From assembly GCA_002483425.1 (NCBI GenBank), contig DLHW01000017.1, positions 19,217 to 32,557 of the forward strand: DNA of 13,341 nt, read 5' to 3'. Each line of letters opens with the position of its first letter. Position 1 is the first letter of the stretch. The stretch comes from Methylococcaceae bacterium UBA7658 (GTDB taxonomy: Bacteria; Pseudomonadota; Gammaproteobacteria; Methylococcales; Methylomonadaceae). The translations under genes were made by a program, and so were the position numbers. Below are positions 1 through 8,692 of the stretch, in pieces. The notes beneath the pieces were generated by a model. The model saw nothing but the letters and a program-made list of their open reading frames with translations. It was not told the origin of the DNA and ran no database searches.

Positions 1-616
1 TGCCTGACAATGCGAAGCCGGTTTTTTAAAACTAGCGTTAACTTGGCATTTTGAAAAAAATTCTCATCATCGTCCCGCCGAGGCAGTAAATTGTTAACTT
101 TTTTGTTTCACATTGCTGCGTCCATTCAGGAGTCTCTGGTGAAGTCCTTTGACTCGCCTCTCGGCAACTTACTCCTTGCTTTGCTCACATCTGCATCCAT
201 GCAGTTAAGGACGAAAGGTAAGAAATTGGTTCCGTTCGTATCCGCAGGGCATAAATGGTGAGCTTGCTGAACTACTCTTGTGACTTTCAGATTATGAATG
301 AAATAATATTGTTCAGAGATTCATTAAATACCTGCTTTCACAAGGTGTAACTAAACTTTGTAGATAAAAGATTTGTTACCAAGCATGTCCGCAACTGCAA
401 ATCGATAACATTGATATTGACCAAGGCATAACACCGAAACGTTATTCAGCAGGCAGGCCTAAGAGAACTTTCGTACTGCTTAAGCAAAAATTCCGGTCAT
501 AATGAAGCTTTAGTTTTGTAACATCATGACAATGTTAAAATAGCAAAATTAAATACTCCGCCGGTTACAATTTCCTTTCGGGTAAAAACCGCTTTACATG
601 ATTCTAAACTAACTAC
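1..616. other. AT-rich intergenic region, no gene recognised
   Basis: I see no convincing coding frame, tRNA or rRNA here. The first bases could be the tail of a plus-strand gene entering from the left: one frame runs to a stop at 27-29, another to 52-54. Neither can be assigned. A small perfect palindrome (6-base arms CTGCAT/ATGCAG, two-base loop) lies at 191-204. Just upstream of the transporter the sequence is AT-rich, but I could not pick a -35/-10 pair with confidence. The region may hold the promoter of the 617-2772 operon. Confidence 0.5.
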
Positions 617-1540
617 ATGCATTCAAGCCTAATACAAATGTCACTCATGATGATCGGCGGGATCGCATGGCGTATTTTTACTCCGATGGGCTTGAGCGCG
701 GAGGAAACCCGTACGGTTTTAACCACGGTGGTTTATTATTTTTTTTTACCGATGATGGTTTTAGAGGTGTTATGGGCGGCCGATATCGGTTGGCGATCAT
801 TACAATTCACCTTATTAGTCATTCCCACCATCCTTTTTGGCATGTTTTGCCTTTGGGCAATCGGCACCGTATTCAAATTTGAACGCCGCTGCTTAGGCGC
901 AATGATATTGGCTACGTTTCCCAATGTCACTTATTTAGGACTGCCGGTATTGGAACAAACCTTCGGCAGTTGGGCCAGGTCAGTCGTTATTCAGATCGAT
1001 TTGTTTGCGACGGCGCCTTTGCTTTTTACATTTGGCATTATGGCCGTCAGGCATTACGGCAACGACACCTCCCAAAAACCTCAGCCGGTATGGAGCTTTT
1101 TAAACACACCGCCGTTTTGGGCGGCGGGCGCCGCCGTGTTCTTAAATCTAAAGGGTCTGGTTGCGCCGGTTTGGTTGTCGGGCACGCTTAAGCTGTTGTC
1201 GGGCGCCGTCGTGCCTTTGATGTTGTTTTCGCTAGGCTTAGCCCTGAACTGGAAATCCGTCAGATTAAGCAATGTTGGCAACATCGCTCCAGTCATCGCG
1301 GTTAAAATGTTCTTGATGCCGTTATTTGCCATTGTTTTAGTCAGCCAAATTCCCATGCCAGCCAATTACAAGGCTGCCGCTGCACTCGATCTGGCTATGC
1401 CCAGTATGGTTATCGGAATCGTACTATGCGACCGCTTCAAACTGGATAGTTCGCTTTATGCGATGGCCGTTACCGTAACAACGGCGTTGAGCCTTATTTC
1501 ATTGCCGTTTTGGCATCAAGTGCTATTGTCGAGGTTTTAG
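617..1540 (+). CDS. AEC-family (auxin efflux carrier-like) transporter
   Basis: This is a 307-residue, strongly hydrophobic integral membrane protein. It has the layout of the AEC family of secondary transporters, which export or import small organic anions and amino acids across the inner membrane. The N-terminus carries the family pattern of a glycine-rich first helix, a short loop with LSAEETRTVL, and a second helix beginning VVYYFFLPMMVLE. A conserved mid-region reads PNVTYLGLPVL near residues 102-112, the usual NxxxxGxP site of the first half. The second half repeats with LDLAMPSMVIGIVL near residues 258-271. Substrate cannot be read from sequence. The start at 617 follows an in-frame stop at 605; no clear Shine-Dalgarno is seen, and an ATG at 638 (residue 8) is an alternative. 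The stop lies two bases before the next gene, so the two are probably co-transcribed. Confidence 0.85.
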   Translation: MHSSLIQMSLMMIGGIAWRIFTPMGLSAEETRTVLTTVVYYFFLPMMVLEVLWAADIGWRSLQFTLLVIPTILFGMFCLWAIGTVFKFERRCLGAMILATFPNVTYLGLPVLEQTFGSWARSVVIQIDLFATAPLLFTFGIMAVRHYGNDTSQKPQPVWSFLNTPPFWAAGAAVFLNLKGLVAPVWLSGTLKLLSGAVVPLMLFSLGLALNWKSVRLSNVGNIAPVIAVKMFLMPLFAIVLVSQIPMPANYKAAAALDLAMPSMVIGIVLCDRFKLDSSLYAMAVTVTTALSLISLPFWHQVLLSRF

Positions 1541-1542
1541 CG

Positions 1543-2772
1543 ATGAATCCGGTTATAGAAATTTTGTCCCAGGGCGAGGAAATTACCACAGGGCAAATTG
1601 CCGACACCAATGCCGCCTGGTTGTCGCAACAAGCTGTTGTCCTGGGTTTCAATGTCGCCAGGCACAATGCCGTTGGCGATAAACTCATGGATTTAGTTCA
1701 AGTATTGCGCGACATTGCAATGCGCGCGGACTGCTGTATTTGCACCGGCGGGTTGGGTCCGACCAGCGACGATTTAACGGCTGAAGCCGTTGCCCAAGCG
1801 TTCGATCGCCCATTGCTGTTCGATGAGATTGCCTTCAACCAAATCCGGCAATTCTTCGCGAACCGGCAGCGCATAATGCCCGAATGCAACCGTAAACAAG
1901 CCCTGTTGCCGAAGGACGCGTTGCGGCTTGATAACCTGTGGGGCACCGCGCCCGGATTCGCTTTGCAAGCGGGCCGCTGCTGGTTTGCGTTTGCGCCCGG
2001 TGTCCCCGCTGAAATGCGCCAGATGTTTTTAGCATATATTAAACCGGAGCTGCAAAATCGTTTTGTTTTGCAGCCCAGCCGCTTGATTACAATCAAAACC
2101 GCCGGTATTGGCGAATCCGACCTTCAAGAGCGAATTGATACGATTGAGATACCGCCTCAAGTTCAGTTGGGATTCCGGGCCGAATGGGGCGAAGTGCAAA
2201 CTAAACTCTTGTTCCCCGGCGGATATCCGCAAGACAATCAAGATCGCTTAGAAAACCGGATTGTTTCCCTGCTGGGCGATGCCGTTTATGCTGTCGCGGA
2301 AAACGATTGCCAGGATAACGATTTAGTTTCGGTGGTAGCGAAATCGATGGCGGAAAAATCTTACACCTTGTCAGCCGTAGAAACGCTCAGTCAAGGTTTA
2401 CTGGCGGCTAAACTGGCGGGGATGCCTTGGTTACTGAACTCAGTTTACGAGCGGGCAATAGAAAAGCTATTTCATGACTTCAATCTGAGTTACGATCGTG
2501 AGAATTTAATTTCAAGCAGTCAGGCGCTCGCACAAGCCGTGCAATCGAAAACGGATGCAAGCATGATTTCGGTTCAGTTGTATTCCGGGCAAGATTGTAC
2601 GCAGTCAAATAGCGAAAATGCCGTAACAGTGACCACGGTATTATTAGTAAACGGCGAATTTAAACAATCTATCCGTATCCTTGCCGGTGACCTTAAACGC
2701 AAACAACATCAAGCTGTGTTATTGGTACTCGATGTGCTGCGGCGCTACCTCCAGGGCAAAGCAATCGTGTAA
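1543..2772 (+). CDS. CinA-family protein, MoCF domain plus degenerate PncC-like domain
   Basis: Start chosen at ATG 1543: the N-terminus MNPVIEILSQGEEITTGQ matches the usual CinA start, and GAGG lies about eight bases upstream; an upstream TTG in frame is less likely. The product is 409 residues, close to the usual length of two-domain CinA. Residues 1-170 form a molybdopterin-binding-like (MoCF, COG1058) domain with GEEITTGQ, the TGGLGPTSDD motif at 68-77 and APGVPAEM at 151-158. In the family this domain has ADP-ribose or FAD pyrophosphatase activity linked to pyridine nucleotide recycling. Residues about 258-409 align with the nicotinamide-nucleotide amidase domain (PncC). However, the catalytic AESCTGG motif reads VETLSQG at 279-285, and the following glycine/serine-rich loop and FxGGxVxYsN segment are missing. 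The C-terminal AGDLKRKQ at 381-388 is a recognisable relic of the family's GDR-type motif. I infer that amidase activity is lost. Operonic with the AEC transporter. Confidence 0.85.
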   Translation: MNPVIEILSQGEEITTGQIADTNAAWLSQQAVVLGFNVARHNAVGDKLMDLVQVLRDIAMRADCCICTGGLGPTSDDLTAEAVAQAFDRPLLFDEIAFNQIRQFFANRQRIMPECNRKQALLPKDALRLDNLWGTAPGFALQAGRCWFAFAPGVPAEMRQMFLAYIKPELQNRFVLQPSRLITIKTAGIGESDLQERIDTIEIPPQVQLGFRAEWGEVQTKLLFPGGYPQDNQDRLENRIVSLLGDAVYAVAENDCQDNDLVSVVAKSMAEKSYTLSAVETLSQGLLAAKLAGMPWLLNSVYERAIEKLFHDFNLSYDRENLISSSQALAQAVQSKTDASMISVQLYSGQDCTQSNSENAVTVTTVLLVNGEFKQSIRILAGDLKRKQHQAVLLVLDVLRRYLQGKAIV

Positions 2773-2834
2773 TTAAGAGAAGCCAGTTAATTTTTTGGTA
2801 CCGCAACCCTAAAAATCGAAGCCGATTGTTCAGC

Positions 2835-2840
2835 TATAAT
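2835..2840 (+). promoter_or_regulatory. Perfect sigma-70 -10 hexamer upstream of uup
   Basis: TATAAT lies 30 bases before the proposed uup start, which would give a leader of roughly 25 bases. No good -35 hexamer is found 16-18 bases upstream (the sequence there is A-rich) and there is no TG extension, so the promoter may be weak or activator-dependent. It supports transcription of uup independent of the cinA-like gene and argues against the earlier TTG start at 2826, which would lie upstream of the expected transcription start. Confidence 0.4.
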
Positions 2841-2870
2841 GCCTGTAAAATCTACTCAACACCTTACCTC

Positions 2871-4775
2871 ATGCCCTTATTACGTTTATCGAATACCGCC
2901 ATCGCTTTCGGTTCCCACGCCCTGCTCAACAAAGAAAACTTTCAATTAGATGCGGGCGAGCGGGTAGGTTTGTTGGGCCGTAACGGCGAAGGGAAATCGA
3001 CGTTAATGAAAATAATCGCCGGTAATATCCAGCCCGACAGCGGCGAAATCTGGCGTGAGCCGGAGCTGAAATTATCATGGCTGGAACAAGCGCCGGTGTT
3101 GCCGGACGAAGCCACCATCTACGATGCGGTGGCAAGCGGTTTGGGGGAGTTAGGCGCTCTGATCGCGCAATATCACGCGTTGTCTATGACGATGGACTAC
3201 CATGACCCGAAAGCCTTGCTGCAACTGGGCGAATTGCAGCATAAGCTTGAAGCCATGCACGGCTGGTATTTTAATACTAAAATCGAAACCACGCTCAATA
3301 AGCTGGGTTTGCCGCCCGACATCAAGATCAAGGAACTATCCGGCGGCTGGAAACGCCGCGTTGCGCTGGCCAAGGCGTTGGTGATCGATCCGCAGGTCTT
3401 ATTACTGGACGAGCCGACCAACCACCTCGACTTTGAAAGCATCGCCTGGCTGGAAGAACAATTGCTCAATTTCGGCGGGGCCGTACTGTTCGTCACCCAC
3501 GACCGGGCGTTCTTGCAGAAACTGGCGACCCGTATCGTCGATTTGGACCGCGGCAATCTGGTGTCCTGGCAAGGTACTTACGATGATTATTTACGCAGGA
3601 AAGCGGCGGCGCTGGAGGACGAAACCAACCAGAATGCCGAATTCGACAAGAAACTGGCGCAGGAAGAAGTATGGATCAGGCAAGGCGTCAAAGCCCGCCG
3701 CACCCGTAACGAAGGCCGGGTTAGAGCGTTGGAGGAATTACGCAAGGAACGTTCGCAACGCCGCGTCCAGCAAGGCGCAAGCAAATTAACTTTAGCCAGC
3801 GGCGAGGCGTCCGGCAAGAAAGTTATCGAGGTCAACGAGATTAGCTTCAATTTTCCGGAACGAACAATCATTAAAAATTTCTCCACCTTGATCCAGCGCG
3901 GCGACAAGATCGGTTTAATCGGCGCGAATGGGGCTGGAAAAACCACCTTATTAAAATTGCTGCTCAAACAAATTGAACCCGGCAGCGGTTCCGTCGAGCA
4001 CGGCACACGCTTGGAAATCGCCTATTTCGACCAATTGCGCGACCAGCTCGACCCGGAAATGACGGTTGCCGATTCCGTCGGGGAAGGCAGCGATTTTATC
4101 GAAATTGCCGGAAATAAACGCCATATCATGTCCTATCTGGCGGATTTTTTGTTTGCTCCGGCCAGGGCGCGCTCGCCGGTTAAAAGTTTGTCGGGCGGGG
4201 AAAAAAACCGTTTGCTGCTGGCGAAACTGTTCACCAAACCAGCCAATCTTCTGGTAATGGACGAACCGACCAACGATCTCGACCTGGAAACTCTTGAATT
4301 GCTGGAGGAAAAACTCGTCGATTACTCCGGCACTTTACTGCTAGTCAGCCACGACCGCGCCTTTTTGGATAACGTAGTCACTGGCGTTTTTGTCTTGGAC
4401 GGTTCCGGGAAGGTCGAAGAATTTGTCGGCGGCTACAGCGACTGGCAACGGCATCAGCAAACGATTGCCAAAACAGAAAGCACCAAAAAGCCGCAAGAAA
4501 GTAAAGCGAAACCGGATACTGAGAACATTTCCGCAACAAAAACCCAAGTCCGAAAGAAACTTAGCTTTAAAGAACAGCAAGAACTCAATCACCTGCCGGT
4601 ATTGATCGCCCAGCTTGAAGAGCGTCAAGCAGGCTTAAACCAAACCGTCAATAACGCGGAGTTTTATAAGAACGACCAAACGGTTATCGCCGCCACCTTG
4701 ACAGAATTACAAGCCATTGACGTGCAACTTGAACAAACTTATCAACGCTGGGACGAACTGGAAAACCTGCAATAA
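2871..4775 (+). CDS. uup: ABC-F family ATPase Uup
   Basis: This is a soluble protein of 634 residues with two ABC cassettes, nearly the length of E. coli Uup (635). Cassette 1 has Walker A GRNGEGKS (36-43), signature LSGGW (156-160) and Walker B with LLLDEPTNHLD (177-187). The linker carries RQGVKARRTRNEGRVRAL (270-287), typical of Uup. Cassette 2 has GANGAGKT (351-358), LSGGE (440-444) and LLVMDEPTND (460-469), followed by LVSHDRAFLDN. Residues about 535-634 form the charged coiled-coil C-terminal domain that in Uup binds DNA or ribosomes. ABC-F proteins act on stalled or assembling ribosomes, and Uup also affects precise excision of transposons and branched DNA intermediates. Start chosen at ATG 2871 because MPLLRLSNTAIAFG matches the family N-terminus; no strong Shine-Dalgarno is present. 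No hairpin with a T-run follows the gene. Confidence 0.93.
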   Translation: MPLLRLSNTAIAFGSHALLNKENFQLDAGERVGLLGRNGEGKSTLMKIIAGNIQPDSGEIWREPELKLSWLEQAPVLPDEATIYDAVASGLGELGALIAQYHALSMTMDYHDPKALLQLGELQHKLEAMHGWYFNTKIETTLNKLGLPPDIKIKELSGGWKRRVALAKALVIDPQVLLLDEPTNHLDFESIAWLEEQLLNFGGAVLFVTHDRAFLQKLATRIVDLDRGNLVSWQGTYDDYLRRKAAALEDETNQNAEFDKKLAQEEVWIRQGVKARRTRNEGRVRALEELRKERSQRRVQQGASKLTLASGEASGKKVIEVNEISFNFPERTIIKNFSTLIQRGDKIGLIGANGAGKTTLLKLLLKQIEPGSGSVEHGTRLEIAYFDQLRDQLDPEMTVADSVGEGSDFIEIAGNKRHIMSYLADFLFAPARARSPVKSLSGGEKNRLLLAKLFTKPANLLVMDEPTNDLDLETLELLEEKLVDYSGTLLLVSHDRAFLDNVVTGVFVLDGSGKVEEFVGGYSDWQRHQQTIAKTESTKKPQESKAKPDTENISATKTQVRKKLSFKEQQELNHLPVLIAQLEERQAGLNQTVNNAEFYKNDQTVIAATLTELQAIDVQLEQTYQRWDELENLQ

Positions 4776-5730
4776 CATTAATTCGCCCGATGTGTATAAT
4801 TCCGGAGATGTCATACGCATTTCAAGACTTCATGTAGCCTTAATAATCCAGACGTTAGCTTTTCCGCTCACAACGCGCCAATAATCAATTGAAACCGGTC
4901 GAAACTTAAATTTACCGGTCGTCACCCGTTGATATCACTCTGGGCATACCCTCCCTTCAAACCAGCATGATGATTAAATAATCGGCGTTTATTACTCTTA
5001 ATCTATTGTTAATTAACATTTATACTAAGCAAATAAACTACCGGCGACGCTTGTTTTTAGTAATAACATGATGATTTGTCGAGTAAATCTCTGTTTTCGG
5101 AATAGGTATTTTTACGTATATACAGGAATTGGCAACGGCGTATCATCGCATTCGGTAATAATATTGAAAAAGTAAAACAAAGTTAGTTTTTTATTTTGTT
5201 TGATTTGCCTGAAAAAAATACGGGAAATGAAAAGTGAATTTCTTGTGTCTGAAAAAAACACACTTACAAGATTAGGATTGAATCTAACCGGAGCCTGCTA
5301 TCGCTGTTAAAACGAATATTATTTATTAACTATCGTTGCCATCCCTGCAAGGATGACAACGATATCGATCATAGAAGCTACAATCTAAGCTCAAAACCCT
5401 CCAGTTCATAAGCTTGGATTTATTATTTGACTAATAGGCTATTCTGTCAAGCCAATAAAATAAACATTGTTTATTTTAAAGCTGACAAGTTTCCTCAAAA
5501 AGCCGGCTAACTTCTACTGTATTGCAGATTAGATCGACGCTGTATCTCGGCCTGTATTTATGTCCTTGATTTAAATGGTAATAATTAATAAGTAATTTCG
5601 CTGCGGTATATATTATTCGATAAAAATTTACCCCTTTTCTTTAAAAGTGAGTTGGCTTAAAAAGGCGCGACTTCGACGCATTAAGTAAAGCGTCATTGTT
5701 GATTCTTATTTTAAATTATGGGGTAACTAC
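4776..5730. other. Long AT-rich intergenic region with hairpins, no gene recognised
   Basis: About 950 bases without a credible ORF on either strand. Visible structure: two direct copies of ACCGGTCG at 4894-4901 and 4914-4921 (20 bases apart, each containing the palindrome ACCGGT); a long hairpin at 5331-5364 (listed separately); and a weak GACGC/GCGTC stem at 5675-5694 shortly before the next gene. The length and AT content suggest a regulatory upstream region for the secreted protein at 5731. It could also be a relic of lost genes or contain an unrecognised small RNA. Confidence 0.5.
5331..5364. repeat. 14-bp near-perfect inverted repeat (hairpin)
   Basis: The arms TATCGTTGCCATCC (5331-5344) and GGATGACAACGATA (5351-5364) pair over 14 positions with one C-A mismatch and a six-base loop. 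No T-run follows, so it is not a standard intrinsic terminator. It lies about 370 bases upstream of the secreted-protein gene and 560 bases after uup. It could be a binding site, part of a small RNA, or a lone dispersed palindrome. Confidence 0.7.
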
Positions 5731-8139
5731 ATGAAAATTATAAATTTTCAAAAAATGAGTTCCGGTATGGATGACAGATCCACACCGGCTCTAGGAAAAA
5801 TCAGTGCGGCCATGCTTTTAGCGCTTTCCGCAACTTCGGCCCTCGCTGTCGTCCAAACAACAATAGCGCCCAATGCCGTAACCGCACCGAAAAACGGCTT
5901 TGTAGCAACCGGTAGCAGCGGGGCAAGGCATTTATGGATTTCGGATCATTTACAAGGTCTTTGCCGAATGGATCCGGCCTTAGATAGCCCTGGACCTTAT
6001 TCAGTGAACGCCGCTACCTGTGTATTGGGCGGTTCCGTCGTGTTTAATCCGGCATCCAATCACGCCTATATTGCCGATGAGGTTGCAAATTCAACCAATC
6101 AAGGCGTGATTCGTAAGATCTTCAATTCTGCCGGAGGCGGCGGCCACGGTACGCTTGAAGGAGCGGATTTCCGTTTAGGCGACGGCACCAGTTGCGGCGT
6201 TTCACCGAATCGTCCCAGCGGTTTAGCGTTAGGACCCGATGGGAATCTTTATTTAAGTCTTTTAAGAAGCGGCAATATTGTGCGGATCGCTAATCCAAGC
6301 GCAACGGCAGTGCCTTGCACAAACTTCGTCACTATCGCGACACTAGGCCGACGCAATGAGGGCGTTGCTTTTGCCGGTCATAACCTTTACGGTCTCGGCG
6401 AAGCAAGCCCGTGGAAAATTACAAATGCCGATTCTTGCCTAGCCGGTGCTTGCGTTTCGGAAGATGTATTTACATCCAACGTTTTGTTACCCACCGGTAT
6501 AGGCAGCAACCAGCAAGGTCAAACTGCAAATGGCACCGCTTTGTTTATTGCTGATATCGGTTCGGTTACTAAAATTGAAAACCCGAATACAACACCCAGC
6601 GTTATACCGAATTGGGCAACGGGATTGAGCGTACCGTTGAGTGTTTCGGTCGATAATTTAGCGGTAGCGAAGCCCGATATCTTTGTTGGCGACGATCCAA
6701 CGGAAGGCGATGGTCTATTTCAAGGCAAAATTGTTAAAGTCAGCGAAAGCGATGTTCCTATCGTACCCGGCGCCCCGCAAAACGTTTCTGCGGTAGCTGG
6801 AGACGGTATAGCCGCCGTTAGCTGGAATCCAGGAACGCTAGGAAGCGCAGTTACCACGGGATACACGGTACATTCCTTGGATAGCCTAGGCAACCCAACA
6901 TCGATAACCCCGCAAAATACGCCGGCTGCCAGCCCTGCGCCTACCAGTTTAACCGTAACGGGTTTATCGAACGGAGCAAAATACCGCTTCAAAGTATCTC
7001 CAATCAACACGGTATGTGGCAGCGAATGTCCGTTATCGGAACTCAGTAACCTGGTTACTCCGAAAATCGCCGGTTCGCCCGACGCTCCAACCGATTTGAT
7101 AGGCACAGCAGGAAACAATGCAGTAGCGTTGTCGTGGATACCGCCTGTTGACAACGGCGATAGCCCGATTTCGCACTACATCGTCCGCGGCTATCAGTTG
7201 AGTTTACCGGGATTTGAACGCACTGTATCCGCTACCTCTACCGTGACCACCATCAGCGGTTTGTTGAACGATACGGTTTACAATTTTGAGGTTTTTGCGG
7301 TCAATGTGGCAGGCGAAAGCGCGGCGTCTAATACCGTTGAATTAATGCCAACAGCGTCAGCTCCCAGTATTAACTTATCGTTGAATATGCAAGGACCTGT
7401 AGAAGTATTCGAAGACGAACAAGCGGTTTATGAGTTGACTGTGCAAAACACTGGCGGACTAGCCGTTCCTGCAATCAGGTTGACTAATGTTTTACCCGCT
7501 GCTGGGTTTACCGGTTCGAGCTTTACTACAACAATGGGCGAGTGTATTGCTGCCGATTCAATGACTATTGAATGCAATAACGCAAATCTCAATCCAGGCG
7601 AAAGCAAAACTGTGGCTATTACCTTGAATGGCGTAACCCAACCGGTAACAAATTCGGCAAGCGTTACGGGATACGAATCGGACGGGACGACTCAAATTGC
7701 CAGCGAGGCTAATGCCGCTGATAACAATGCTTCGGTAACAACTGCGATTGCGCCACCGCCAGTGCAACCGGTAACGGATCTCCAAATTGGCGCCAGAACT
7801 AAAAGCAGGGCTATTTTAAACAATAACTTAACTTACACATGGGCCCTTCTTAACGGTGTAGGACAAGCTAATAAGGTAGTATTCACGATGGCTTTGCCTA
7901 GTTCGTTAACGTTTGTATCGGCGACGGCGAACGGTAATACTTGTGTTGGCGTTGTTGACGGCAAAGTAACTTGTAACATACCCTCAATAGCGGCTGGCGG
8001 ACAAGCGTCTCTCTCCATTGTGGTTAGACCTACAGTCTTGGGAGCGGTAACGGTAACAGGATTTGCCAATTTTGCCGGATTCTCAACCGACACCCGGAAA
8101 GCCAATAACACCCGGAGCATTACTGCTACTGTAAGATAA
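5731..8139 (+). CDS. Secreted protein with propeller-like region, two FN3 and two DUF11-like domains
   Basis: The product is 802 residues. Residues 1-39 look like a signal peptide with a long polar n-region, a hydrophobic core (AAMLLALSATSALA) and probable cleavage after ALA. Residues about 45-340 hold repeated short motifs such as RHLWISDHLQGLCRMD, HAYIADE and SGLALGPDGNLYLS, the pattern of an NHL/SMP-30-type beta-propeller. Two fibronectin type III domains follow at about 345-447 and 448-543, each opening with a PxAPxxL/V strand. Two DUF11-like Ig-fold domains follow at about 546-673 and 681-802, the first with YELTVQNTGG and a closing ADNNASV, the second with KANNTRSITATV. It is probably exported to the periplasm or outside; no lipobox, transmembrane anchor or C-terminal sorting signal is seen. 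Start chosen at 5731 with GGGG seven bases upstream. It stands alone, between a long upstream gap and a terminator. Role unknown; binding or surface function is inferred from the domains only. Confidence 0.82.
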   Translation: MKIINFQKMSSGMDDRSTPALGKISAAMLLALSATSALAVVQTTIAPNAVTAPKNGFVATGSSGARHLWISDHLQGLCRMDPALDSPGPYSVNAATCVLGGSVVFNPASNHAYIADEVANSTNQGVIRKIFNSAGGGGHGTLEGADFRLGDGTSCGVSPNRPSGLALGPDGNLYLSLLRSGNIVRIANPSATAVPCTNFVTIATLGRRNEGVAFAGHNLYGLGEASPWKITNADSCLAGACVSEDVFTSNVLLPTGIGSNQQGQTANGTALFIADIGSVTKIENPNTTPSVIPNWATGLSVPLSVSVDNLAVAKPDIFVGDDPTEGDGLFQGKIVKVSESDVPIVPGAPQNVSAVAGDGIAAVSWNPGTLGSAVTTGYTVHSLDSLGNPTSITPQNTPAASPAPTSLTVTGLSNGAKYRFKVSPINTVCGSECPLSELSNLVTPKIAGSPDAPTDLIGTAGNNAVALSWIPPVDNGDSPISHYIVRGYQLSLPGFERTVSATSTVTTISGLLNDTVYNFEVFAVNVAGESAASNTVELMPTASAPSINLSLNMQGPVEVFEDEQAVYELTVQNTGGLAVPAIRLTNVLPAAGFTGSSFTTTMGECIAADSMTIECNNANLNPGESKTVAITLNGVTQPVTNSASVTGYESDGTTQIASEANAADNNASVTTAIAPPPVQPVTDLQIGARTKSRAILNNNLTYTWALLNGVGQANKVVFTMALPSSLTFVSATANGNTCVGVVDGKVTCNIPSIAAGGQASLSIVVRPTVLGAVTVTGFANFAGFSTDTRKANNTRSITATVR

Positions 8140-8178
8140 TGTTTAAACCGCATAATTAAGATTCAATATATTAATCGC

Positions 8179-8207
8179 GGCGTCCGGCTAGGAGCCAAAC
8201 GGACGCC
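8179..8207 (+). other. Stem-loop downstream of the secreted-protein gene
   Basis: The arms GGCGTCCG (8179-8186) and CGGACGCC (8200-8207) are perfectly complementary over 8 bases. A smaller GGCT/AGCC hairpin lies inside (8186-8196). It has no T-run of its own and directly precedes the terminator hairpin; it may protect the 3' end of the transcript. Confidence 0.55.
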
Positions 8208-8217
8208 CACTTTATCA

Positions 8218-8248
8218 ACCGGAGTAAGCAAATTATTCCGGTTTTTTT
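8218..8248 (+). terminator. Intrinsic (rho-independent) terminator
   Basis: The arms ACCGGAGTAA (8218-8227) and TTATTCCGGT (8233-8242) form a 10-base stem with one G-U pair and a five-base loop. The stem is followed immediately by a run of seven T (8242-8248). It ends the transcript of the secreted-protein gene about 80 bases after its stop and isolates it from the operon beginning at 8517. Confidence 0.85.
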
Positions 8249-8446
8249 GCCGGAAAATCTTATTCCCTTCGTTTTCAATGTTGCCTTAGGCGGTTTTTTA
8301 AGCTTGCCGGATTATCTTAGTCAATTAAGGCGCTAACGAATGCCTTATGCTTGGCATATCAAACTCTAATGGATATATCTCGATTATTCATTGTCCAACT
8401 CAATGTTTTGCGTGTTTAATACGGAAACCTGAATTTAATGCAGTAA

Positions 8447-8455
8447 TGGTAAAAT
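8447..8455 (+). promoter_or_regulatory. Candidate extended -10 promoter of the XpaC-TelA-SPFH operon
   Basis: The sequence TGGTAAAAT fits an extended -10 (TGn followed by TAAAAT, five of six to consensus), with no clear -35. Transcription would start near 8462 and leave about 55 bases of leader before the first small ORF. A competing candidate is TTGTCC (8391-8396) with TTTAAT (8415-8420), spacing 18. Sequence inspection cannot decide between them. Confidence 0.3.
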
Positions 8456-8516
8456 TTCCTTAGCGCTACAAACACTGTTAGTCGTTCGTATTTTCATTAA
8501 ATGGCGGTAAATAAAA

Positions 8517-8654
8517 ATGTCACAATGGTTTAGAAGATTTCTGGGGTTGATTTTATTAATAACCACCGTGGGTATTGCGACTTGCCAAGCGTTAGTTAAA
8601 GCCGGGCCGCATGCGGATATTCCAGCGCTCGAACTTCAACTTGTCCGCAAGTGA
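8517..8654 (+). CDS. Small single-helix membrane or exported peptide (45 aa), hypothetical
   Basis: ATG at 8517, preceded by GGCGG about nine bases upstream; stop at 8652-8654. The peptide starts MSQWFRRFLGLILLITT and has one hydrophobic helix at about residues 8-27 after a positively charged N-terminus, which predicts an inner-membrane anchor with a short polar tail (or an uncleaved signal). A cysteine at residue 23 is inside the hydrophobic stretch; there is no proper lipobox. It ends 38 bases before the xpaC-like gene on the same strand, after the terminator at 8248, so it is probably the first gene of that operon. I do not recognise the family. It could be a regulatory leader ORF or a small subunit of the membrane complex. 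Confidence 0.5.
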   Translation: MSQWFRRFLGLILLITTVGIATCQALVKAGPHADIPALELQLVRK

Positions 8655-8692
8655 TAACAGCGCGGCGGCGTGAAAAAGGACCGAGGTGATTC

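Noticed and set aside
5068..5175. 35-codon plus-strand ORF in the long AT-rich gap
   Set aside because: No ribosome binding site, no recognisable composition; expected by chance in nearly 1 kb.
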